Source of the DNA: Saprospiraceae bacterium
Lineage (GTDB): Bacteria; Bacteroidota; Bacteroidia; Chitinophagales; Saprospiraceae
DNA: 21,304 nucleotides
Reading direction: 5' to 3'
Assembly: GCA_004297645.1 (NCBI GenBank)
Contig: SCUG01000746.1
Span: 1-21,304, forward strand
The translations under genes and the position numbers were made by a program. Under the pieces are notes generated by a model. It searched no databases and had not been told where the DNA came from. It worked only from the letters and a program-made list of their open reading frames with translations. This document shows, in pieces, positions 14,950 to 21,304 of this stretch (its first letter is position 1; every line of letters begins with the position of its first letter).

Positions 14950-16452
14950 TTACTCCTTTGACCAGGTAGCGCCGTCTTTTCCATCTTTCACTATAATGTC
15001 AAGCGATTTCAGTACATCCCTGATTTTGTCGGAGGTGGGCCAGTCCTTGTTGGCTCGTGCCTTTTGGCGCATGTCGAGAATGAGATTCATCAGCCCATCC
15101 ACCACGCCCCTACCGGATGAGTCGCCGGCATCGTCGCGCAGGCCGAAAATTTCGAAGATAAAATCATGGAAAGTCTTTTTAAGATGCTCCAGTGTGCCGG
15201 GCAGCAGGTCGTTGAAAGAAAGCTGCCCGCCTTTAAGGCTGTTAATTATTGTCACCAATTCGAAAAGGCTGGCCAAGGCTTTCGGCGTGTTGAAATCGTC
15301 GCACATATCGGCGAATGCCTGGCCCATCAGGTCATTGATTTCTTTATCTAACTGGCCAGCCTGCCCTTCGCCTGAGTGGGTGAAACCTTGCAAAACCTTT
15401 TGCCCCTCCATGAGGCGGCGATAGCCCTTTTCGGCAGCTTGCAAGGCCTCGTCCGTTAGGTCGAGGGTGCTGCGGTAGTGGGTCTGCAACATGAAAAAGC
15501 GGACGACCATGGGGGAATATCCTCTGGAGAGCAGCGGGTTGTTGCCGAGGAACAACTCTGGTGGCATGATGGAATTGCCTTCGCTCTTCGACATTTTGCG
15601 GCCGTTGAGAAGGAGCATGTTTCCATGCATCCAGTAGTTGACCGGTGAGTGGCCGCAAGCGCCATAGTTTTGGGCGATTTCGTTTTCGTGGTGCGGGAAT
15701 TTGAGGTCGGAGCCGCCGCCGTGAATGTCGAAAGTTTCGCCCAAGTATTTGGTGCTCATCACCGAGCATTCGAGGTGCCAGCCGGGGAATCCCACCGACC
15801 AAGGCGATTTCCACCGCATGAGGTGCTCCGGGGCTGCTTTTATCCAGATGGCAAAATCGGAGGGGTGGTTTTTCTCTTCCTGGTTTTTGAGGTTGTCGCG
15901 GCTTTCGGCGATGAGGTCTTCGATTTTGCGGCCGGAGAGCGCACCGTACACACCGTATTTTTCAGCGAATTTGACTGTGTCGAAATACACGGAGCCGTTT
16001 TTCTCGTAGGCCAGCCCATTGCCGAGGATGGCCTGCACCATGTCTATTTGTTCCAAAATATGGCCGGTGGCTCGTGGCTCTATGTTCGGCGGCAACACGT
16101 TGAGGATGTGCATCATCTCGTGAAAGCCGTTCATGTAGCGCTGCACAATTTCCATCGGTTCCAACTGTTCGAGCCGCGCTCTTTTGGAAATTTTGTCTTC
16201 TTCCCCACTATCGGCATCGCCTTCTAAGTGCCCCACATCGGTGATGTTGCGCACGTAGCGCACTTTATACCCCAGATACATCAGGTAGCGATACACCACG
16301 TCGAAACTCACAAAGCTGCGGCAGTTGCCAAGATGCACGTCGCTGTACACCGTAGGCCCGCATACGTAAAGACCAACGTGCCCTTCGTTCACGGGCTTGA
16401 ATACTTCCTTTTTCCCTGTGAGGCTATTGTGAATTTGCAGTTCTTTCATCAT
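14950..16452 (-). CDS. cysS: Cysteinyl-tRNA synthetase
   Basis: 500 aa class I aminoacyl-tRNA synthetase that charges tRNA-Cys. The HIGH motif is HLGN at 40-43, next to Cys31 of CGPTVY, the first zinc ligand. Further zinc-site residues are in WHLECSVMS and FPHHENE, and HGGGSDLKFPH is diagnostic for CysRS. KMSKS is at 286-290 (GRKMSKSEGN). Two ATG codons are adjacent at 16452 and 16449; the second gives MKELQIHNSLTGKK, a common start, and cannot be excluded. A perfect -7 box lies only 5 bases upstream, so the mRNA may have almost no leader. The gene is followed by a hairpin with a T run. Identification is secure. Confidence 0.97.
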   Translation of the reverse strand: MMKELQIHNSLTGKKEVFKPVNEGHVGLYVCGPTVYSDVHLGNCRSFVSFDVVYRYLMYLGYKVRYVRNITDVGHLEGDADSGEEDKISKRARLEQLEPMEIVQRYMNGFHEMMHILNVLPPNIEPRATGHILEQIDMVQAILGNGLAYEKNGSVYFDTVKFAEKYGVYGALSGRKIEDLIAESRDNLKNQEEKNHPSDFAIWIKAAPEHLMRWKSPWSVGFPGWHLECSVMSTKYLGETFDIHGGGSDLKFPHHENEIAQNYGACGHSPVNYWMHGNMLLLNGRKMSKSEGNSIMPPELFLGNNPLLSRGYSPMVVRFFMLQTHYRSTLDLTDEALQAAEKGYRRLMEGQKVLQGFTHSGEGQAGQLDKEINDLMGQAFADMCDDFNTPKALASLFELVTIINSLKGGQLSFNDLLPGTLEHLKKTFHDFIFEIFGLRDDAGDSSGRGVVDGLMNLILDMRQKARANKDWPTSDKIRDVLKSLDIIVKDGKDGATWSKE

Positions 16453-16457
16453 GCGCG

Positions 16458-16465
16458 CAAAAGTA
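16458..16465 (-). promoter_or_regulatory. Candidate -7 promoter box for cysS
   Basis: Minus-strand TACTTTTG followed by CGCGC is an exact TAnnTTTG match. It ends 5 bases before the first ATG, so transcription from it would start at or within a few bases of the start codon. No -33 box at standard spacing was seen. Confidence 0.45.
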
Positions 16466-16557
16466 TAAGATTTGGAGACTTGTGTTCTTTCTGGGAAAGA
16501 TAAATCATGCCGGGCGATTGGTTTTGTGCCCTCATGAAGTGCGGGCTTAAATCGTTG

Positions 16558-17610
16558 TTACCCGCCCTGGGTCAGTTTGACCGAAACGGGAAAGTGGTCG
16601 GAAAGTTCCAAATGGCGGTGGATGCGGTGGCTTCTCACTTTAAAACCCCGTGAAGGCAGCACATAGTCGATGCGCAGCGCTGGCAGCTTGCCGGCAAAAG
16701 TGGCGCCGATGCCGCCGCCTTTTTCCCGGAAACTGTCTTGAAGATTTTCGGACAAAACGTGGTAAACGAAAGAGGTGGGAGGGTCGTTGAAATCGCCACA
16801 AACAATGACGGGGTGGGGGCTTCCGGCTACATGCCGGGCCAGTACTTGTGCCTGCCGGGCGCGCACCTGTGCACTGTTTTTGTACCGGGCCAGCACAAAA
16901 CGAATGTCCCGCCAGGTTTGCTTTTCACGAAGGTCGCCTTTTGTGGCTATCTTATTGGCCGTGTTAGTCATCTGGTTGGATTGCAAGTGCACGCTGTACA
17001 CCCGCACGACGCCCTGCGGCGTTTTCAGGCCGGCCCACACGCCGAAGGAGGCGCCGTTATACAACAATGAACCTTGCTGAACAAAAGGGTATTTTGAAAA
17101 AATCACCGTGCCGCCCGACTGGTAATAATGGCTGTATCCAAGGCCTGCTTTCAGCAAGTCCACGGTGTAGTCCGATGTGCTTTCCTGCGCGCAAAAAATG
17201 CCGGGATAGCCGGCCTCCTTTGCCAGCGTTTTAAGCTGCGCCAACCGTTGCGGTTCGGTGATGGAGGTGTCTCTGCCAAAACCTTTCAGGCCCGCCGTAT
17301 TGTAAGTCAGCACCGTGATTTCCTTTTCCACTTTCCCGCTTTCGCCAGAAAAATGCCAGCCAAAGTACCCGGGGAAATGGACGAACCCGATGAAGATGCA
17401 CGCCAGCGAAAATAACACGTACCTATCGCGGCGCACCATCCAAAAGATGGCAAACACTACATGCCCCAGCAGCATAAATGGATAGCCCAGCCCCAACACC
17501 GAAAAGTGCCAGATTGTATTGGGGTTGATGACCGGTGAAAGGAAGGCCGGTAACGTTGCCAAAACCAGAACAAGGTTCGTCCAGCGGAGAAGATTTTTCA
17601 TAGGGTTCAC
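16558..17610 (-). CDS. Membrane-anchored endonuclease/exonuclease/phosphatase-family protein
   Basis: 350 aa. Three hydrophobic segments (about 10-30, 35-58 and 67-85) are followed by an EEP-fold domain from about residue 95. Motifs in order: ITVLTYNTAG with the metal-binding Asn, FCAQEST with the catalytic Glu, VYSVHLQSNQ, VIVCGDFNDPPTS, RIDYVLPS and the terminal LSDHFPVSVKL. All catalytic residues expected of the fold are in place, so it should be an active metal-dependent phosphodiesterase or phosphatase facing the periplasm; its substrate cannot be read from sequence. It follows the second rhomboid gene by 42 bases on the same strand. The rhomboid-rhomboid-EEP order recurs in Bacteroidota, often after mutL, which is absent here. 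The start at 17610 or 17601 (MKNLLRW) is uncertain. Confidence 0.88.
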   Translation of the reverse strand: MNPMKNLLRWTNLVLVLATLPAFLSPVINPNTIWHFSVLGLGYPFMLLGHVVFAIFWMVRRDRYVLFSLACIFIGFVHFPGYFGWHFSGESGKVEKEITVLTYNTAGLKGFGRDTSITEPQRLAQLKTLAKEAGYPGIFCAQESTSDYTVDLLKAGLGYSHYYQSGGTVIFSKYPFVQQGSLLYNGASFGVWAGLKTPQGVVRVYSVHLQSNQMTNTANKIATKGDLREKQTWRDIRFVLARYKNSAQVRARQAQVLARHVAGSPHPVIVCGDFNDPPTSFVYHVLSENLQDSFREKGGGIGATFAGKLPALRIDYVLPSRGFKVRSHRIHRHLELSDHFPVSVKLTQGG

Positions 17611-17652
17611 GGATGGCCGGGTTTTAGGTTTCGAAGGCGTGCGGAACCCGCC

Positions 17653-18594
17653 TTACTTTTTACTTGCGTTAAACAAAAACTCTTTCTCGCTGGCAGACAG
17701 GCTCTCGTAACCCGAATCTTTGATTTTATCAAGAATGGCGTCGAGTCTCTCCTGATGCGACTCATCATGGGTATCACTGGCCTGCTGGTCACGCCTCTCA
17801 CTGCGGCTGCTGTATTGCGGTTTTCTGATATTCGGATGTTTATACGCCACCCTTGGTCCACTTTGCCTGGAAAAAAGCCGCTGAAAAAAAGCGCTCATGC
17901 TTTGCAACGCATGATTTACCGGCAGGGTCAGGTCATTGCCACGCTGCAACTGGTGCGCGATGACAAACCCCATAGCCACGCCCCCCAAGTGGCCAAACCC
18001 GCCGCCGGAGTTGGAATTCGACGACAATGCTATCAAGTCCAAAAGCACCAATACCATCACGATGTATTTCAGTTTTACATCGCCCAGAAACATCAGCGAG
18101 ATAATGTAGTCGGGAGCCGTCATGCCCGCCACCACGAGGACAGCCATCACGGCAGCCGAAGCCCCCAATGCGTACCCGCCGAAGGCCCACGGCGAGGAGA
18201 TATTCGCCATAACGAAATAAGTCAGGCCTCCGGCCAAACCGCCCAACAGGTATATGGGCAGCACCCTCCGGTCGCCGAGCAGGTCGCCCACGATTCTGCC
18301 GAACCAATACAAAAAGAGCATATTCCACAGGATGTGCCAGAACCCTACGTGCAAAAACATGTGGGTGAAAATGACCCACGGGTGCATGAGGTTGTGCTTC
18401 CAATCAGAAGAGATAGTTAAAAAGTGGATGAACGGCTGAAAGCTGGGAGGTGGTGCGGCATGGTCTATTGGAATGAGGATGAGCTTCACCAAATTGACGG
18501 CAATAAAAAGACCCACGTTGACCAAAATTATTCGGGTCAACGTATTGCCGTGACTGAACTGCTGCTTCACATCGCTCCAAATCGAATCGAACAT
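17653..18594 (-). CDS. Rhomboid-family intramembrane serine protease (second of two)
   Basis: 313 aa from ATG 18594. The GlpG-like core has WHILWNMLFLYWFGR at 86-100, the serine loop YALGASAAV with Ser146, and the catalytic His202 in GHLGG. Most active rhomboids have GxSG around the serine; here it is GASA. A cytoplasmic tail of about 100 residues ends in a charged helix, DAILDKIKDSGYESLSASE followed by KEFLFNASKK, common at the end of Bacteroidota rhomboids. It cleaves membrane-protein substrates within the bilayer; the target is unknown. The frame is open to 18687, but that would overlap the upstream rhomboid gene, and MFDSIWSDVKQQF is a normal rhomboid N-terminus, so 18594 is preferred. 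It is 62 bases after the first rhomboid gene. Confidence 0.9.
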   Translation of the reverse strand: MFDSIWSDVKQQFSHGNTLTRIILVNVGLFIAVNLVKLILIPIDHAAPPPSFQPFIHFLTISSDWKHNLMHPWVIFTHMFLHVGFWHILWNMLFLYWFGRIVGDLLGDRRVLPIYLLGGLAGGLTYFVMANISSPWAFGGYALGASAAVMAVLVVAGMTAPDYIISLMFLGDVKLKYIVMVLVLLDLIALSSNSNSGGGFGHLGGVAMGFVIAHQLQRGNDLTLPVNHALQSMSAFFQRLFSRQSGPRVAYKHPNIRKPQYSSRSERRDQQASDTHDESHQERLDAILDKIKDSGYESLSASEKEFLFNASKK

Positions 18595-18656
18595 CTTTTT
18601 AGGTTTTTGGCACTTTTGCGGGTTTGGCAAATCCAACCCAATACCCAGACACGCCG

Positions 18657-19325
18657 TCAATACAGCCGCTCGCCCCGGTTGCGCCAATAAAGGATGAGCA
18701 ACACGCCGAAAAGCGCGCCGCCAACGTGGGCAAAATGCGCCACCCCGGGCTGGAAAGGGCTGAGTCCAAGCCCCACCTCAATCGCCGCATAAATGATGAC
18801 GAAGTATTTCGCTTTCATCCTTACCGGCGGGATGATGAGTTGAATGATGCTGTTGGGAAATTGCATGCCGTAGGCTGCTAAAATACCGAACACCGCTCCC
18901 GACGCCCCCAACATCGGCACGTTGGCAACCCAACCCGGTGCTCCCTGCTGAAACTCGATGTACTGCACCGCCATTTGCAGCACCAAGGCACCGAATCCCG
19001 TAAAGAAGTAAAAAAACAAAAACTTCTTCGGCCCCCATGCCATCTCTACCGGGGAGCCGAACATGTACAGGGCAAACATGTTGAAAAAAATATGCGACAG
19101 GTTGCCGTGCATGAACATGTAAGTCACCACTTGGTATGGCTTGAAAAATTCTGAGGAGGGATAAAATACCGCCAGCATGTAACGGCCCCAAGCGCTGAAA
19201 TCCGTCACGTTTCCATTAATAAGGTCATTCGTCAGCGTAACATTTGGCTCCCCCATCAATTGGGTGCCCAGGTACATCAGTACGTTGATTATGAGTAAGT
19301 TTTTGACGACATCGGAAATAAACAT
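18657..19325 (-). CDS. Rhomboid-family intramembrane serine protease (first of two)
   Basis: 222 aa from ATG 19325. MFISDVVKNLLIIN is the standard N-terminus of Bacteroidota rhomboids. SHIFFNMFALYMFG is at 77-90, the serine loop is LGASGAVFG with Ser142, and the catalytic His200 is in AHVGG. Six transmembrane helices are likely, with no extra domain. The frame is open up to 19433, but the added 36 residues are unlike the family and a -7 promoter box at 19375-19382 lies inside that extension, so the shorter start is chosen. It leads a probable operon with the second rhomboid gene and the EEP-family gene. The substrate is unknown. Confidence 0.92.
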   Translation of the reverse strand: MFISDVVKNLLIINVLMYLGTQLMGEPNVTLTNDLINGNVTDFSAWGRYMLAVFYPSSEFFKPYQVVTYMFMHGNLSHIFFNMFALYMFGSPVEMAWGPKKFLFFYFFTGFGALVLQMAVQYIEFQQGAPGWVANVPMLGASGAVFGILAAYGMQFPNSIIQLIIPPVRMKAKYFVIIYAAIEVGLGLSPFQPGVAHFAHVGGALFGVLLILYWRNRGERLY

Positions 19326-19374
19326 GCGGCTCAATTGAAAATTTGTTACTTGACGAAACCCATGGTTTGACGCC

Positions 19375-19382
19375 CAAAGATA
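19375..19382 (-). promoter_or_regulatory. Candidate -7 promoter box for the rhomboid operon
   Basis: Minus-strand TATCTTTG matches TAnnTTTG and predicts a leader of about 45 bases before ATG 19325. It decides against the longer reading frame starting at 19433. Confidence 0.5.
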
Positions 19383-19476
19383 GTCAGCCACCTGAATTGT
19401 CGTAGTTTTGGCTACAAACAAAAAACAGGACAACTGAATGCTGCGTTTGGTTGTGACCGGCCCCGGAAAACAAGGC

Positions 19477-19484
19477 TAACTTGC
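19477..19484 (+). promoter_or_regulatory. Weak promoter-like box before the W-repeat protein gene
   Basis: TAACTTGC, 12 bases before ATG 19496, resembles the porin-side TATCTTGC. Both look like TAnnTTTGC with one base missing. Alone it is weak evidence. Confidence 0.25.
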
Positions 19485-19495
19485 AATTCTTTTCC

Positions 19496-20041
19496 ATGAA
19501 ATACTTCTTACCTGCCATCATGTTCCTCGCCTTGCCCGGTTTCTTGCGTGCGCAATTCCTCACCGGCATCTCCACCAAATACGACGGCATCTTCGTCGAG
19601 TGGCTCTTTTTTACCGGAAATGAAAACGAGGAGGGCGAGCTTAAAATGAGCTGGCAACTCCAAAACGATTGGACGCAATGGGACTATACCCTCGGCGACC
19701 GGTTCGGCACCATCAAAACAAAATGGCGGGACAATCCCGAAGAATGGGAACTCCGCGGCAACAATACCATCGTCACCGCCCGCACCATCTGGGCCGGCGA
19801 CCTCCGCGAATGGCGCATCAAAGGCAGCGACCATACTTTCACCCTCCATTCAAAATGGGGCAACCAACTCGACGAATGGGAAATCCGGGATTCCAGCCAT
19901 GGCAGTTTCGCCATGTACACCAATTACGAGCGCGACCCCCGCGACTGGGTTGTCATAGACGAATTAGATGCGGAGGTGACCTTTGAAGAAAAGATGATGC
20001 TCCTGTTTATCGTCGCCTTTCACTCCTCGCCCCGGCAGTGA
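19496..20041 (+). CDS. Exported protein of 22-residue tryptophan repeats, function unknown
   Basis: 181 aa from ATG 19496; an in-frame TTG at 19481 is less likely. The signal peptide MKYFLPAIMFLALPGFLRA ends before Gln20. The mature part has a regular repeat anchored on tryptophan: Trp62, Trp84, Trp106, Trp128 and Trp151 follow each other at 22, 22, 22 and 23 residues. Each unit reads roughly W-hydrophobic-x-x(8)-T-x-x-x-W/Y-x(4)-E/D-x-W, for example WELRGNNTIV followed by TARTIWAGDLRE. An earlier looser unit begins at Trp36. Such short aromatic repeats often form a beta-meandering or carbohydrate-binding surface, but no known family was recognised. The last 25 residues end in a hydrophobic stretch (MMLLFIVAFH). 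It is alone, convergent with the GNAT gene 25 bases away, and divergent from the rhomboid operon. Confidence 0.78.
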   Translation: MKYFLPAIMFLALPGFLRAQFLTGISTKYDGIFVEWLFFTGNENEEGELKMSWQLQNDWTQWDYTLGDRFGTIKTKWRDNPEEWELRGNNTIVTARTIWAGDLREWRIKGSDHTFTLHSKWGNQLDEWEIRDSSHGSFAMYTNYERDPRDWVVIDELDAEVTFEEKMMLLFIVAFHSSPRQ

Positions 20042-20066
20042 TTTGTTTCCCTTCGGAAGTGGCCAT

Positions 20067-20621
20067 TCAAAATTCCCTTAAGAACCACCCCTCGCAGCTA
20101 CAATGGCCCGTATTGCCCATCGGTGCATCAAGGCGGTGGAACCCCATTTTCCGATATAGTTTGTTGGCGCGTTTCATGCGGTCCACCGTTTCGAGATAAC
20201 AGCGCTGGTAGCCCAGCTTTTTGGCGGTTTCGAGGCAAAGGGCGACCATGCGTTCCCCCAGCCCGAAGCCGCGGAGTTCGGGATAGAAGTACATCTTTTT
20301 AAGCTCGCAGGTATCGGCCGGGGCATCCGTCAATGGGCCGATGCCGCCGCCCCCGGCAATCTCGCCGGTGGCGGGGTGGAGTACCACCCAATAAATGGCC
20401 CGGTCGTGGCTGAAATTATCGTACATGGTGTCGAGTTCCGGGTCGTGGATGGAGTAGCCCTCGTCCGTGCAGTTGTACTCCGTCATCACGGTGCGGATGA
20501 GGCGGGCCACGGCCTCGTCATCCTCCGGCCGGATGGGGCGGAAGATGACGTCTGCGGGTTCTATTTTCTTTTGAGTGGGAGGCAAAGCGGGTTTCATTTT
20601 TTGAGGGGGTACCATGTTCAT
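20067..20621 (-). CDS. GNAT-family N-acetyltransferase
   Basis: 184 aa. A flexible N-terminal tail of about 25 residues precedes the GNAT fold, which starts at VIFRPIRPEDDEAVARLI. GEIAGGGGI is strand 4, LKKMYFYPELRGFGLGERM carries the acetyl-CoA pyrophosphate loop (RGFGLG), and ANKLYRKMGFHRL is the usual C-terminal GNAT signature. The substrate is unknown; this group is generally annotated only as GNAT. Possible starts are at 20621, 20615 and 20597, all before the domain. The stop is 25 bases from that of the convergent W-repeat gene, leaving no room for a terminator. Confidence 0.9.
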   Translation of the reverse strand: MNMVPPQKMKPALPPTQKKIEPADVIFRPIRPEDDEAVARLIRTVMTEYNCTDEGYSIHDPELDTMYDNFSHDRAIYWVVLHPATGEIAGGGGIGPLTDAPADTCELKKMYFYPELRGFGLGERMVALCLETAKKLGYQRCYLETVDRMKRANKLYRKMGFHRLDAPMGNTGHCSCEGWFLREF

Positions 20622-20648
20622 TTCAATGGTTCTGTGGGGAGAGATGCC

Positions 20649-20844
20649 TTAGAGCTTGTTTGCGTTTTGGGTTTCGAGGGGAAAAGCGACAGTTTTTTGA
20701 TGAGACAACCTGTCCCAGCTTTACGTCGGGAAGGCGGGGAATGAGAGTCCCGACAGTGCTGCCGGGATGACCATTTCTCCCAACGAAGTATCAACAAAAA
20801 AGGGGCGGTTTTTCACCGGAAGCTAAATCCCCAACAAGCTCTAA
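20649..20844. repeat. Possible MITE with 12-base terminal inverted repeats
   Basis: TTAGAGCTTGTT at 20649-20660 recurs as its exact reverse complement at 20833-20844, bounding 196 bases. No open reading frame inside is convincing and no clean target duplication is seen; CCT lies near both outer edges, but one base out of register. A 7-base stem (GTCGGGA 20725-20731 with TCCCGAC 20748-20754) lies inside. It may be a non-autonomous mobile element or chance pairing. Confidence 0.4.
20748..20767. repeat. REP-like 20-base palindrome
   Basis: TCCCGACAGTGCTGCCGGGA is self-complementary except at one position and a central wobble. Short GC-rich palindromes of this kind are typical of REP elements. 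It lies inside the possible MITE. Confidence 0.4.
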
Positions 20845-20857
20845 CCTGAGGCCGTCC

Positions 20858-20886
20858 GGCAATGGGCAGTGGGCAATGGCTCAGTG
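20858..20886. repeat. Tandem heptamer repeat GGCARTG
   Basis: Three direct heptamers, GGCAATG, GGCAGTG and GGCAATG (20858-20878), are followed by a degenerate fourth unit ending at 20886. They sit inside a larger stem formed by GTCCGGCA (20854-20861) and TGCCGGAC (20892-20899), just downstream of the purF stop at 20903 on the minus strand. This could serve as a weak purF terminator. Confidence 0.5.
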
Positions 20887-20902
20887 TTCACTGCCGGACC
20901 AC

Positions 20903-21304
20903 TCAATACGCCCTGACGTCTTTATTTTCCATGTAGTTGATGAAGGCCCGGTTGACGACGCGGTTGCCGCCAGGGGTGGGGAAGTTGCCGGTGAAGTACC
21001 AGTCGCCGAGGTGGTTGGGGCAGGCGCGGTGCAGCCCCTCAATGGATTGGTAGATGACTTCCACTTTGGGCTTGATGCCTTTCGGGGTCACTATTTCAGC
21101 AATTTTCCGGGAGATTTCATCGGCTGAGAATTCGTTGTACAGTGCCTTTACTTCGTTTTTCATCTCTTCTTTGGGCAAGTGTTCCTGTTCTTTGCAGCGC
21201 TCGTAGGCCTCGTCGAGGAGTGTTGATTTTCCATTTTCATGGAGCAAGGCCACCAATGCCCGGAAGGCCACAAAGTCTTTCATCTTAGACATGTCGATGC
21301 CATA
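20903..21304 (-). CDS. purF: Amidophosphoribosyltransferase, C-terminal part (cut by window edge)
   Basis: Only the last 133 codons are in the window; the frame runs open to the edge, so the N-terminal glutaminase and most of the transferase domain lie beyond it. The first visible residues, YGIDM, match the conserved YGIDMP region of PurF transferase domains. The ending GNFPTPGGNRVVNRAFINY is, as far as I recall, the usual C-terminus of the longer Bacteroidota form of PurF. The enzyme makes 5-phosphoribosylamine from PRPP and glutamine, the first step of purine synthesis. The ATG at 21292 is internal and not the start. The family call rests on recall of these motifs, so moderate to good confidence. 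Confidence 0.78.
   Translation of the reverse strand, partial: YGIDMSKMKDFVAFRALVALLHENGKSTLLDEAYERCKEQEHLPKEEMKNEVKALYNEFSADEISRKIAEIVTPKGIKPKVEVIYQSIEGLHRACPNHLGDWYFTGNFPTPGGNRVVNRAFINYMENKDVRAY

Noticed and set aside
15649..16227. 192-codon plus-strand open frame opposite cysS
   Set aside because: It is a shadow of cysS codon usage (Val/Phe/Ala rich) with no independent support.
17755..18420. 221-codon plus-strand open frame opposite the second rhomboid gene
   Set aside because: It is a His/Gln-rich antisense shadow of a membrane protein gene.
19326..19433. 36-residue N-terminal extension of the first rhomboid
   Set aside because: It is not family-like and contains a promoter box; MFISDVVKN at 19325 is the expected start.
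1..21304. Search for CRISPR arrays, tRNA/rRNA genes, transposases, defence or toxin-antitoxin genes and riboswitches
   Set aside because: None was seen by eye. The short tandem heptamers at 20858-20886 are too short and unspaced to be a CRISPR array.

Overview
The window looks like an ordinary chromosomal stretch from a member of the Bacteroidota, probably Saprospirales/Cytophagales-like. The evidence is the protein families (Bacteroidota-type PBP1A with its extra mid-protein segment, OMP_b-brl_2 porin, YbeY lacking the third metal His, paired rhomboids next to an EEP-family protein), the lack of Shine-Dalgarno motifs at starts, and several matches to the Bacteroidota -7 promoter box TAnnTTTG. 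GC content is moderate. No tRNA, rRNA, CRISPR array, transposase or phage gene was found.

Layout. 1-484 is non-coding. Its left end carries four short palindromes nested as one large inverted repeat (11-148), which resembles a REP/REPIN-type element. 485-6309 (+) is a probable operon: a class A penicillin-binding protein, a HEAT-repeat/cyclophilin fusion that may be a lipoprotein, and gcvT. It ends at a very strong 24-bp hairpin (6322-6372). 6532-7409 (-) holds an RsbW-like ATPase followed by ybeY. 7781-8815 (-) is a cysteine synthase/cystathionine beta-synthase catalytic enzyme. 8965-11366 (-) is feoA-feoB for ferrous iron uptake. 11522-12538 (-) is asd. 12827-13705 (+) is an outer-membrane beta-barrel protein. 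13802-14773 (-) is a MoxR AAA+ ATPase without the usual DUF58 partner in view. 14950-16452 (-) is cysS. 16558-19325 (-) is a probable operon of two rhomboid proteases and a membrane-anchored endonuclease/exonuclease/phosphatase-family protein. 19496-20041 (+) is a small exported protein built of 22-residue tryptophan repeats. 20067-20621 (-) is a GNAT acetyltransferase. 20622-20902 is a repeat-rich spacer (possible MITE, REP-like palindrome, heptamer tandem repeats). 20903-21304 (-) is the C-terminal part of PurF, cut by the window edge.

How the genes relate. Most are housekeeping: cell wall (PBP1A), one-carbon/glycine metabolism (GcvT), sulfur amino acids and cysteine charging (CBS-like enzyme, CysS), aspartate-family amino acids and diaminopimelate for the wall (Asd), purines (PurF), rRNA maturation (YbeY), iron (FeoAB), and membrane quality control or signalling (rhomboids, MoxR). 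No clear new multi-gene system was seen. The items best worth a second look are the W-repeat secreted protein, the HEAT-cyclophilin fusion, the nested palindromes at the left edge, and the repeat cluster between the GNAT gene and purF.
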